From the NCBI GenBank assembly GCA_023391285.1, contig JAEWBF010000026.1:1-64000 (forward strand): a stretch of DNA of 64,000 nucleotides, read 5' to 3'. The position numbers were made by a program, and so were the translations under genes. Below, in pieces: positions 55,844 to 64,000 of the stretch; position 1 is the stretch's first letter; every line of letters starts with the position of its first letter. The notes beneath the pieces were generated by a model, which had not been told where the DNA came from, ran no database searches, and saw nothing but the letters and a program-made list of their open reading frames with translations. Source of the DNA: Verrucomicrobiota bacterium (lineage in GTDB: Bacteria > Verrucomicrobiota > Verrucomicrobiia > Opitutales > Opitutaceae).

Positions 55844-58800
55844 ATGAATTCCCTCTCGTTAGGTTCGCTTCATATCGGCGGTCGCGCGCTGCGCCTCGCC
55901 AGCCTGGTCACGCTAGTCTCCGTCGCGCTCGGTGTGTCGTCGACCGCCTTTGCGCAAACCGCAATTCCCCGCGTGGGCTGGACCATCGCGCATGTCGACA
56001 GCGAAGAACTAACGAGCGGCTCCTGGGGTCCGGCCACTCCCGCCAGCAGTGCGATCGATGGCAATCCGAACACCTTCTGGCACACCCAATGGTTCAACGC
56101 CCAGCCTGGTTTCCCTCACGAACTCCAGATCGATCTCGGCGTCACCCACAGTCTCACCGGGTTTCGCCATTTGCCCCGCCAGGACGGCCGCGTAAATGGC
56201 CGCATTGCACAATACGAGTTCTACGTCAGCAGCGACGGATCCAATTGGGGCTCCGCAGTCGCCACCGGCACGTTCGCCAACGTTGGGACGGAAACTACCG
56301 TGCCATTTCCCGCCAAGATCGGCCGTTATGTGCGCTTGCGCGCGTTGAGCACCTACGACCCCCACGGCTTCGCCGCTTCGCTCGCTGAACTCAATCTCCT
56401 GACGAATAACCAGGCTCCAGACGGCCAAATCGCCAGTCCCGCCGACAACATCACCATCACCGTTGGCCAAAGCGTCACGTTCAACGGCAGCGGCTCAGAT
56501 TCCGACGGACACACTCCGTTGTCCTACCATTGGTCCTTCGGCACCGGCTCAGGCGTTCCAGATAGCTCCGTCCAAAATCCCGGCGCCGTGCAGTTCAACC
56601 AAACTGGCAGTTTCCTTGTGACGCTCACTGTCACCGACGCACTCGGCCAGGTCGATCCGACACCGGCCAACCGCACGGTCCTGGTGCAAACCAGCGCATC
56701 CAATTTCCCGATACCCCGCACCAGCTGGACGATCGCTCACGTCGATAGCCAGGAATTGAAGAGCGGTTCCTGGGGTCCCGCGACACCTGCGACCAGCGCG
56801 ATCGACGGCAATCCGGCAACGTTCTGGCATACCGAATGGTTTAGCGTGCAGCGTCCGTTTCCGCACGAGATTCAGATCGATATGGGGGCGCCCTACCATG
56901 TCACCGGCTTCCGCCATCTACCGCGTCAGGATGGCATTCTCAACGGCCGCATCGCTCAGTTTGAGTTTTACGTGAGCCCCGATGGCACCAGCTGGGGCGT
57001 GCCCGTCGCCAGTGGCACGTTCGGCAACATCGCCGCTGAAAGCACCATTCCCACCACCCCGAAACAGGGTCGATTCGTCCGGCTTCGCGCGCTCAACACC
57101 TACGACACCCACGGCTTCGCCGCTTCGCTCGCCGAACTCAACGTCCTCACCGACAACCAGGCGCCCAACGGCACAATTTCCTCCCCCGCGTCCAACGTCA
57201 CGATCACCGCTGGACAAACCGTCACCTTCAGCGGCAGCGGCTCCGATCCGGACGGACATCTTCCCTTGTCGTATCATTGGTCTTTCGGCACCGGCTCAGG
57301 TCTCCCCGACTCCACGGCGCAAAATCCTGGCACGCTCGCGTTCAATACTCCCGGCACCTACACGGTCCGCTTCACGGTCACCGATGCCCAAGGTCAATCC
57401 GATCCAACGCCTGCGACCCGCACCATTCTCGTGGAAAGCGGCACGCCGGAACACCTCATCCCGCGCGCGGGCTGGACCCTCGCTTACGTCGATAGTCAGG
57501 AATTAAAAAGCGGATCTTGGGGTCCCGCCACCCCGGCCACGAACGTCCTCGACGGCAACCCATCCACCTTCTGGCACACCGAGTGGTTCAACGTTCAGTC
57601 TCCGTTCCCCCACGAAATCCAAATCGACCTCGGGATCGCCCACAACGTAACCGGTTTCCGCCACCTGCCGCGGCAGGACGGCATTCTCAACGGCCGCATC
57701 GCTCAGTTTGAGTTTTATGTGAGCGCCGACGGCGTGAATTGGGGGCCAGCCACCGCATCCGGCACGCTCCCCAACACCTCCGCGCAAACGCAGGTGCCTT
57801 CCACGCCCAAACAAGGCCGTTTCGTTCGTTTCCGCGCGCTCGGCACCTACGACAGCCACGGCTTCGCCGCCTCTCTCGCCGAGTTCAACCTCCTCACCGA
57901 CAACCAGGCGCCCGACAGCACGATCGCGAGTCCCGCTTCGGACGTCACGATCAACACGGGCCAGACCGTCACTTTCGCGGGCACCGGTGCCGATCCCGAT
58001 CAACACACGCCGCTCACCTATCTCTGGACTTTCGGTTCGGGCTCGGGCGTTCCCAACAGCTCCCTCCCAAACCCCGGCGCAGTGCCATTCAATGTGCCCG
58101 GCACCTACACCGTTCGCTTCGTCACCACCGATTCCCGCGGGCAGGCCGACCCCACTCCGGCCACCCGCACCATCACCGTCTCGAACTCTACGCCCGTATT
58201 CACGATTCCGCGACAAAGCTGGTCCATCGCCTTCGTCGACAGCCAGGAGTTGAAAAGTGGTTCATGGGGTCCCGCCACGCCAGCCACCAGCGCAATCGAT
58301 GGCAACCCGTCCACGTTCTGGCACACCGAGTGGTTCGCCGCCCAGCCGTCGTTCCCGCATGAGATTCAAATCGATCTCGGCGTTCCCTTCAGCATCGCCG
58401 GCTTCCGCCACCTTCCGCGCCAGGACGGCAACCTCGCCGGGCGGATCGCCGGTTTCGAATTCTACGTCAGCGCCGACGGACTCAATTGGGGCACACCTGT
58501 CGCCGCCGGCACCTTCCCGAACGTCGTTACGGAGAGCACCGTTTTCAGCACGATTAAGACCGGCCGCTACATCCGCTTCCGCGCACTCGGCAACTACGAC
58601 GCCTACGGCTTCGCCGCCTCGCTCGCCGAATTCAACGTCCTCACCGACAATCGTCCGCCGGAAAGCACCATCTCCACGCCCACCGATCCCGTGACGATCG
58701 CCGCCGGCGAAACGGTCACCTTCAACGGCAGCGGATCCGATCCCGACGGTCACACTCCGCTGACTTACCATTGGTCGTTCGGCACCGGCTCCGGCGTTTC

Positions 58801-61048
58801 CGACAGCCCCGCGCAAAATCCTGGCGCCATTCAGTTCAACACGCCCGGCACCTACACCGTGCGCTTCACGACGATCGATTCTCATGGCCAGGCCGATCCC
58901 ACGCCGGCCACTCGCACCATCACCGTCCTCAACGCCGGCCCCACCGTCATCCCGCGCACCGGCTGGTCGGTCGCAGCCAACAGCCAGGAAACCACGCAGG
59001 TCTCTTTCGCCGGCACCGGCCATGCCACGCGCGCCATCGACGGAAACATCTACACGATGTGGCACACGCGCTATAAGACCGCCCAACACCCGCCGCCCCA
59101 CGATCTCATCATCGATCTCGCCACCGTTCGCGCGATTGCCGGCTTCCGCCACCTCCCCGGGCAGGACGCCAACCAAAACAACCGCATCGCTGAATTCGAA
59201 TTCTACGTCTCGCTCGACGGAACGAACTGGGGCTCCCCCATCGCTACCGGTCGCTTCCCGAACACGCAGGAGGAAACCGAGGTGCTCTTCCCTCCCGTAA
59301 ACGGCCGCTTCGTCCGACTCCGCGCCCTCAACAACCAGCACGGCAGCCTCTTCTCTGCCATCGCCGAATTCAACGTCCTCCAAGCGAGCACCGCGCCCAA
59401 CTCCCCGCCGAACGGCTCTATCGTGTCGCCTGCATCCAACATCACCATACCTGCTGGCGCCGTTGTCGACTTCGCTGGTTCCGCGACGGATCCCGAGGGG
59501 CATCCCTTGTCGTATCGTTGGACCTTCGGCCCCGGGTCCGGCATCGCCGATTCGCGACTACAGAATCCCGGATTGGTGCGTTTCAATTTCCCTGGCACCT
59601 ACGTCGTCTCACTCCACGCCGCCGACAACAAGGGACTCGTCGATCCCACTCCTGCGACGCGCACGATCACCGTCGAAGGTTGGCAACCGCTCTCCCGCAC
59701 CGGCTGGTCGCTGCACTACACCGACAGCGAGGAACTCGCCAGCGGCCCGTGGGGCCCGGCCACGCCAGCGAGCAATGCTTTCGACGGCAACCCGTCCACG
59801 TTCTGGCACACGGAATGGTTCTCCACCATCGCCCCACTCCCGCACGAACTTCAGATCGACCTTGGCGCGACGCATGAACTTGCAGGTCTCACTTATCTCC
59901 CGCGCCAGGATGGCGTGAGCAACGGCAAGATCACGCACTTCGAATTCTACCTCAGCACGGACGGTGTGAACTGGGGCGATCCCGTCGCCGCCGGCGTCTT
60001 CCCCAACTCCTCCACCATCCAGCAGGTCACTTTCCCCAAGCAAGCCGCTCACTACATCCGCCTCCGCGCCCTCGGCGAGGTCAACGGGAATGCCGCCACC
60101 GCCGTCGCCGAATTCGGTGCCTTGCTTCCGCCTTCCACCACGCCGTCCGTGCGCCTGATCTCACCGCATTCTAAACATCTTCAAACGTCGTCCACGCTCA
60201 TCGCGCGCGCCGACGCCAACGTCCAACCTGGCCAAGGTGTTCGCTTCACGCTCAACGGCACCACCAGCATCGACGACTACACTGCACCTTACGAGGCCAC
60301 CTTCAACGGCCTCTCCGGCGATGGCAATCAGGTCGAGGTCTTCATCATCGATCCGTCCGGCAACCTCGTGCCCGGCATCGCCCGTTACGACCGGGCCAGC
60401 CAGATCGGCATCGGCGACTACATCGTCGCACTCGGCGACAGCATCACCTACGGCTTCGGCGACGACATTACGTCCGACAACACGTCGACAGACGGCCGCA
60501 ATTCCTCCGCCGGTTACACCCCGATCCTCGCCAACGCACTCTCTGCCGCACGCGGCCGACCCGTTGCGATCTTCAACGAGGGCATTGGTGGCGAAAACTC
60601 TGCCCAGGCCGCCGCTCGCATCTGGACCGTCGTCCAAAAGCATCCCGATGCACAGCAGTTCCTCATTATGTATGGCGCGAACGATGCCTTCGTCCCCCGC
60701 GCAAGCGGCCTCGGTCTCGATCCCGGCGACGCAGGCTACGCCGGCAGCTTCAAGGACTACATGCAGCAGATCATCGATGTCGTGATTGCCGCGGGCAAAA
60801 CACCTGCCCTTGCCCTCACGCCTCCCATCGAGCCGATCGGCGGTGCCAACGATCTCCGTCTCCAAGCCTATAACCAGGTCGTTCTCGAACTCGCCGCCGA
60901 TCCTAACAACGAGATCTCCGTCGTTCCGCCCAATCTGCACACCTACTTCGCCACGCGCATTCCCACTCACTACATCCCGGATGCCATTCACCCGAATGGC
61001 CTCGGCTATCAGAGCATTGCTCAACTCTGGCTCAACGCTCTCGAGTGA
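55844..61048 (+). CDS. giant secreted protein: six F5/8C-like and five PKD-like domains plus SGNH hydrolase
   Basis: 1734 residues. Signal peptide (about 1-36, ending TAFAQ). Six discoidin-type domains begin at residues 41, 290, 539, 788, 1036 and about 1283 (each with W-x-IAHVDSQEL, FWHTEWF, PHEIQIDLG, GFRHLPRQDG, FEFYVS and RFVRLRAL blocks). Five PKD-like domains alternate with them (VTFNGSGSDPDGHTPLSYHW type, ending DPTPATRTI). The period is 741-747 bp. A linker Ig-like domain (about 1430-1515) precedes an SGNH/GDSL hydrolase (about 1525-1734) with GDSITYGFGDD, GGENSAQ, YGANDAF and DAIHPNGLGYQS, the Ser, Gly, Asn and Asp-His blocks. It likely binds the cell-surface or extracellular polysaccharide and de-esterifies it. 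The next gene starts at the stop codon (GTGA overlap). Confidence 0.9.
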   Translation: MNSLSLGSLHIGGRALRLASLVTLVSVALGVSSTAFAQTAIPRVGWTIAHVDSEELTSGSWGPATPASSAIDGNPNTFWHTQWFNAQPGFPHELQIDLGVTHSLTGFRHLPRQDGRVNGRIAQYEFYVSSDGSNWGSAVATGTFANVGTETTVPFPAKIGRYVRLRALSTYDPHGFAASLAELNLLTNNQAPDGQIASPADNITITVGQSVTFNGSGSDSDGHTPLSYHWSFGTGSGVPDSSVQNPGAVQFNQTGSFLVTLTVTDALGQVDPTPANRTVLVQTSASNFPIPRTSWTIAHVDSQELKSGSWGPATPATSAIDGNPATFWHTEWFSVQRPFPHEIQIDMGAPYHVTGFRHLPRQDGILNGRIAQFEFYVSPDGTSWGVPVASGTFGNIAAESTIPTTPKQGRFVRLRALNTYDTHGFAASLAELNVLTDNQAPNGTISSPASNVTITAGQTVTFSGSGSDPDGHLPLSYHWSFGTGSGLPDSTAQNPGTLAFNTPGTYTVRFTVTDAQGQSDPTPATRTILVESGTPEHLIPRAGWTLAYVDSQELKSGSWGPATPATNVLDGNPSTFWHTEWFNVQSPFPHEIQIDLGIAHNVTGFRHLPRQDGILNGRIAQFEFYVSADGVNWGPATASGTLPNTSAQTQVPSTPKQGRFVRFRALGTYDSHGFAASLAEFNLLTDNQAPDSTIASPASDVTINTGQTVTFAGTGADPDQHTPLTYLWTFGSGSGVPNSSLPNPGAVPFNVPGTYTVRFVTTDSRGQADPTPATRTITVSNSTPVFTIPRQSWSIAFVDSQELKSGSWGPATPATSAIDGNPSTFWHTEWFAAQPSFPHEIQIDLGVPFSIAGFRHLPRQDGNLAGRIAGFEFYVSADGLNWGTPVAAGTFPNVVTESTVFSTIKTGRYIRFRALGNYDAYGFAASLAEFNVLTDNRPPESTISTPTDPVTIAAGETVTFNGSGSDPDGHTPLTYHWSFGTGSGVSDSPAQNPGAIQFNTPGTYTVRFTTIDSHGQADPTPATRTITVLNAGPTVIPRTGWSVAANSQETTQVSFAGTGHATRAIDGNIYTMWHTRYKTAQHPPPHDLIIDLATVRAIAGFRHLPGQDANQNNRIAEFEFYVSLDGTNWGSPIATGRFPNTQEETEVLFPPVNGRFVRLRALNNQHGSLFSAIAEFNVLQASTAPNSPPNGSIVSPASNITIPAGAVVDFAGSATDPEGHPLSYRWTFGPGSGIADSRLQNPGLVRFNFPGTYVVSLHAADNKGLVDPTPATRTITVEGWQPLSRTGWSLHYTDSEELASGPWGPATPASNAFDGNPSTFWHTEWFSTIAPLPHELQIDLGATHELAGLTYLPRQDGVSNGKITHFEFYLSTDGVNWGDPVAAGVFPNSSTIQQVTFPKQAAHYIRLRALGEVNGNAATAVAEFGALLPPSTTPSVRLISPHSKHLQTSSTLIARADANVQPGQGVRFTLNGTTSIDDYTAPYEATFNGLSGDGNQVEVFIIDPSGNLVPGIARYDRASQIGIGDYIVALGDSITYGFGDDITSDNTSTDGRNSSAGYTPILANALSAARGRPVAIFNEGIGGENSAQAAARIWTVVQKHPDAQQFLIMYGANDAFVPRASGLGLDPGDAGYAGSFKDYMQQIIDVVIAAGKTPALALTPPIEPIGGANDLRLQAYNQVVLELAADPNNEISVVPPNLHTYFATRIPTHYIPDAIHPNGLGYQSIAQLWLNALE

Positions 61049-62052
61049 CCCTGCCATCCGCTTCGCCGATGTTCAACACGCCCATCGCCCTCATCGTTTT
61101 TCGCCGACCAGAGTTCACGCGTCGCGTCGCGGAGATCGTTGCCGCGCTTGATCCGAAAACGCTCTTCGTGATCGCCGACGGGCCTCGGCCCGATCGCCCC
61201 GACGACGCCACGCTCTGCGCTCAAACCCGTGCCGTCATCGACGAGTTCGCATGGAACGGCACCGTCATCAAACACTACTCCGACGTAAACCTCGGTTGCG
61301 GTCGCCGGCCCTCCTCGGGGATCGACTGGGTGCTCACGCAAGTCGATGAAGCGATCATTCTCGAGGACGACTGCGTGCCTCACCCGTCGTTCTTCCGCTA
61401 CTGCGAGGAAATGCTCGCCCGCTACCGTGACGACGAGCGCGTGATGCACATCGCCGGGACGACATTCCGCCGCGAACCACTCCCCATTTCCTATAGCTAC
61501 ACGTTCTCGCAAATGAACGCTGCTTGGGGCTGGGCCACCTGGCGCCGCGCTTGGAAGCATTTCGATTTCAATGTGCAACTCTGGCCCGAACTCCGCGAGA
61601 CCTCGTGGTTATCCGAAGTGCTTCCCGACCCACGCGTGGAAAAGTTCTGGGCCGACAGCTTCGATCGCGCTTACGCGCCACAAGGCAACCTCAGCTATTG
61701 GGATCACCAATGGGCCTTCGCGGTCTGGGCCAACAACGGCCTCGCTGTCATTCCTCGTCGCAATCTTGTCACCAACATCGGCTGCAATCGCGACGGCACT
61801 CATTGCGCCAACGAAGATGACATCGTAGGCAACCTCCCCGCCCACGAAATGGAGTTTCCGCTCCGTCATCCGCCCACCGTTCTGCACAACCGCAGTCTCG
61901 ATCGCGAATTCGTCCGCACCGTCATCGCGCCTCGTCTTTTTCCGCCCCCGCCGCCGGTCACCGCCCGCCTCCGCCGCCGCATCGGCCACGCATTCCGCCG
62001 CGCCAAAGCATTGCTTCGTCCCGACGTCGGCTCACCCGCTCTCGCCCGCTGA
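61045..62052 (+). CDS. glycosyltransferase family 2-like protein
   Basis: 335 residues from the overlapping GTG; the internal ATG at 61069 (MFNTPIALIVFRRPEFT) fits the family N-terminus equally well. Blocks: LFVIADGPRPDRPDD, NLGCGRRPSSGIDWVLTQVD, the acidic IILEDDCVPHPSFFRYCEEM (DXD-like), and SQMNAAWGWATWRRAWKHFD, all typical of GT2-related transferases next to nucleotide-sugar genes. Product and sugar unknown. The C-terminal 40 residues are basic and Pro-rich. 71 bp precede the next acetyltransferase gene. Confidence 0.78.
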   Translation: MTLPSASPMFNTPIALIVFRRPEFTRRVAEIVAALDPKTLFVIADGPRPDRPDDATLCAQTRAVIDEFAWNGTVIKHYSDVNLGCGRRPSSGIDWVLTQVDEAIILEDDCVPHPSFFRYCEEMLARYRDDERVMHIAGTTFRREPLPISYSYTFSQMNAAWGWATWRRAWKHFDFNVQLWPELRETSWLSEVLPDPRVEKFWADSFDRAYAPQGNLSYWDHQWAFAVWANNGLAVIPRRNLVTNIGCNRDGTHCANEDDIVGNLPAHEMEFPLRHPPTVLHNRSLDREFVRTVIAPRLFPPPPPVTARLRRRIGHAFRRAKALLRPDVGSPALAR

Positions 62053-62122
62053 GCAGGCGTCCCGCGAAACTTGGCGCCTATCCATTCCTACGCAGCTCTT
62101 CCGCTGCGTCCCGTCCACTCCC

Positions 62123-62851
62123 ATGTCCCGCCGCACCGCCCTCCCCTGGCGCCGCTTCTGGATTCGGCTTTCCCGTCCGCGCGGCCTCGGTCGCGTCGCC
62201 GCTCGTCTCGCGCGTCTCGGTCTTCCGCCGTATCACGGCAGCACCTACCTTGCACATCTCCACGTCCGCGGCTTCGTCGCGCCGACGTCCCACCTCGATC
62301 ATCCGCACCTCTCCTTCGGCAAATACGTTTATGTCGGCGACCGCGTGAACACCTTCGCGGACTTCGGCCAGGGCGAGATTCACCTTCACCACCGCGTCGA
62401 AATTTACGGCGACTGCTTTCTGCGCACCGGTCCGGGCGGACGCATCACTCTCGGTGAGGGCACACACGTTCAACCCGGCTGCTATTTCGTCTCGTGGCAA
62501 ACGCCCATCGTCATCGGCCGTAAGGTCGAGATCGCACCCGGCTGCGCCTTCTATTCCTGCACTCACGGCATCGAGCCAGGCCAGCTCATCATGGAGCAAC
62601 CCATCGCCGCCAAGGGCCCCATCGTCATCGGCGACGGCGCCTGGCTGGGCCACCGCGTCACCGTCCTCAGTGGTGTGACCATCGGTGCCGGCGCCGTGGT
62701 GGGAGCCGGTTCGGTCGTCACGCGCGACGTTCCCGACAACGCCATCGCCGGTGGAATCCCCGCGCGCCTCATCGGCCATCGCACCGCTTCCCGTCTTCAC
62801 GCTCCCACCCCCGCTCTTTCGAGCGCGAGCCAACAACCCGTATCATCATGA
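62123..62851 (+). CDS. left-handed beta-helix acyltransferase
   Basis: 242 residues. A basic N-terminal helix (about 1-40) is followed by hexapeptide repeats from about 62 ([20 protein letters not shown]) through [40 protein letters not shown] and [20 protein letters not shown] to [13 protein letters not shown]. The Cys-Thr-His-Gly segment holds the catalytic histidine expected for sugar O-acetyltransferases. It probably acetylates a residue of the exported polysaccharide; a second enzyme of this type is at 50616-51206. Overlaps rfbF by 4 bp. Confidence 0.85.
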   Translation: MSRRTALPWRRFWIRLSRPRGLGRVAARLARLGLPPYHGSTYLAHLHVRGFVAPTSHLDHPHLSFGKYVYVGDRVNTFADFGQGEIHLHHRVEIYGDCFLRTGPGGRITLGEGTHVQPGCYFVSWQTPIVIGRKVEIAPGCAFYSCTHGIEPGQLIMEQPIAAKGPIVIGDGAWLGHRVTVLSGVTIGAGAVVGAGSVVTRDVPDNAIAGGIPARLIGHRTASRLHAPTPALSSASQQPVSS

Positions 62852-63648
62852 AAACCGTAATTCTCGCCGGCGGCTACGGCACCCGCATTTCAGAAGAAAG
62901 CGCCACCCGCCCCAAACCCATGGTCGAAATCGGCGGTCTGCCGATCCTCTGGCATATCATGAAAATCTACGGCCACCACGGCCTGAACGATTTCATCATC
63001 TGCCTCGGCTACAAGGGCTACGTCATCAAGGAATTCTTCGCGAACTACTTCCTCAAGCGCTGCGACGTCCGCATGGACCTTCGCGCCAATCGCCTCGAAT
63101 TTCTCACCAACGGCGTCGAGCCCTGGCGCATCACCTTGGTGGATACGGGCGAGAAAAACATGACCGGCGGCCGGCTCCGTCGCGTCCGTGAACACCTCGG
63201 CGACGAAACGTTCTGCATGACCTACGGCGACGGCGTTACCGATCTCGATATTCCCGCCACGATCGAGTTCCACCGCCAGCACGGCAAACTCGCCACCGTC
63301 ACCGCGATTCAGCCGCCCGGCCGCTTCGGTGCCTTCGCTCTGTCCGAATCCGAAACCCGCATTGAGAGCTTCCGCGAAAAACCCATCGGCGACGGTGCCT
63401 GGGTCAACGGCGGGTTCTTCGTCCTCGAGCCGGGCGTGCTCGATTACATCGAGGACGACATGACCACGTTCGAACAGCAGCCGATGCAAAACCTCGCGCG
63501 CGACGGTCATCTCCACGCCTACAAGCACGGCGGCTTCTGGCAGTCGATGGATACGCTCCGCGACAAGATGTATCTCGAAAACCTTTGGGCGAGCGGCGAC
63601 GCGCGCTGGAAGGTCTGGGACCGCCATCACGCGAGTCTCGCCAGCTAA
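62848..63648 (+). CDS. rfbF: glucose-1-phosphate cytidylyltransferase
   Basis: 266 residues, the standard size. Makes CDP-glucose from glucose 1-phosphate and CTP. Nucleotidyltransferase signature [15 protein letters not shown], then [40 protein letters not shown] and [12 protein letters not shown] (sugar-phosphate/metal site); [16 protein letters not shown] and [16 protein letters not shown] are specific to RfbF. First step to CDP-3,6-dideoxyhexoses or CDP-6-deoxyhexoses together with the following rfbG. Confidence 0.95.
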   Translation: MKTVILAGGYGTRISEESATRPKPMVEIGGLPILWHIMKIYGHHGLNDFIICLGYKGYVIKEFFANYFLKRCDVRMDLRANRLEFLTNGVEPWRITLVDTGEKNMTGGRLRRVREHLGDETFCMTYGDGVTDLDIPATIEFHRQHGKLATVTAIQPPGRFGAFALSESETRIESFREKPIGDGAWVNGGFFVLEPGVLDYIEDDMTTFEQQPMQNLARDGHLHAYKHGGFWQSMDTLRDKMYLENLWASGDARWKVWDRHHASLAS

Positions 63649-63668
63649 ACTCCTGAACTTTTCTCAAC

Positions 63669-64000
63669 ATGACTCCTGCATTCTGGCGCGGTAAGAAGGT
63701 TTTCATCACCGGTCACACCGGTTTCAAGGGCACCTGGCTCACGCTCTGGCTCCAACGGCTCGGAGCGGAGGTCGTCGGCTACGCTCTTCCTCCATCGACC
63801 GAGCCTTCGATGTTCACGCTCACGCATGCTCGCGAGGGCATCACTTCGATCGAAGGCGACGTCCGCGATCTCGCAAAACTTCAGTCCGCGCTGCACGAGC
63901 ATCAGCCTGAAATCGTCATTCACATGGCCGCGCAGGCGTTGGTGAAAACCGCCTACGCGGATCCGGTCACCACCTACACCACCAACGTCGTCGGCACACT
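63669..64000 (+). CDS. rfbG: CDP-glucose 4,6-dehydratase, partial (runs off the window)
   Basis: The first 110 residues only. N-terminal GKKVFITGHTGFKGTWLTLW is the Rossmann NAD-binding GxxGxxG of the extended short-chain dehydrogenases of the RfbG group, followed by GDVRDLAKLQSALHEHQPEI and VIHMAAQALVKTAYADPV. Converts CDP-glucose to CDP-4-dehydro-6-deoxyglucose. 20 bp after rfbF and almost certainly co-transcribed. The catalytic Tyr-Lys pair lies beyond the window. Confidence 0.92.
   Translation, partial: MTPAFWRGKKVFITGHTGFKGTWLTLWLQRLGAEVVGYALPPSTEPSMFTLTHAREGITSIEGDVRDLAKLQSALHEHQPEIVIHMAAQALVKTAYADPVTTYTTNVVGT

Noticed and set aside
55964..60150. Regular long repeats as a CRISPR or rearrangement hot spot
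   Set aside because: The period of about 747 bp follows protein domain boundaries and keeps the reading frame, so this is a domain repeat in a coding sequence, not a CRISPR array.

Overview
The window is GC-rich (by eye roughly two thirds G+C), densely coded DNA from a Gram-negative-type bacterium: it encodes an outer-membrane polysaccharide export lipoprotein and a SurA-like chaperone. An ECF sigma factor beside a WD40 Ser/Thr kinase, very high GC3, abundant short hairpin repeats after stop codons, and AccD/PurA variants together suggest Verrucomicrobiota, most like Opitutaceae. That placement is inference; there is no rRNA gene here to settle it.

Left part (1-36 kb) is mostly housekeeping. 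Along it lie xylulokinase and IMP dehydrogenase (divergent), small envelope proteins, the sigma/kinase pair, a small HTH protein surrounded by three near-identical palindromes, a divergent adenylosuccinate synthetase, and a response regulator. Next comes a minus-strand operon ruvX-truA-comF-accD-folC with 4-bp overlaps, then a MoeB/ThiF-rhodanese protein, a class IV aminotransferase, a small basic HTH protein, an HTH-metallo-beta-lactamase fusion, a sensor kinase, tRNA-Cys, a ParA ATPase, two ABC-2 permeases, rnc, mfd (with repeat-derived in-frame inserts), a SurA-type PPIase, a ThuA-like protein and radC. Two polytopic membrane proteins and a methyltransferase lead into the polysaccharide region.

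Right part (36-64 kb) is one large exopolysaccharide/O-antigen-type locus. It holds an export lipoprotein (Wza-like), a specialised NusG/RfaH paralogue, a Wzz-type chain-length protein with a degenerate BY-kinase domain, an Alg14/Alg13-type split glycosyltransferase, further glycosyltransferases and methyltransferases, two acetyltransferases, an O-antigen polymerase/ligase-like protein, a Wzm/Wzt ABC exporter, a GT11 fucosyltransferase-like enzyme, and the start of a CDP-6-deoxyhexose pathway (rfbF, rfbG) that runs off the window. Embedded in it are two large paralogous secreted proteins of unknown function and a 1734-residue secreted protein with six discoidin-like (F5/8C) and five PKD-like repeats ending in an SGNH hydrolase domain.

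The most interesting regulatory signal is a 22-bp block (GCACC, 3 nt, ATGGCGGCAGCGTC) placed 33 bp before the NusG-like gene and 47 bp before the ABC exporter permease gene. Its core GGCGGCAGCGTC matches 10 of 12 bases of the enterobacterial ops element used by RfaH. This suggests that the locus-encoded NusG paralogue is recruited at two places in its own gene cluster.
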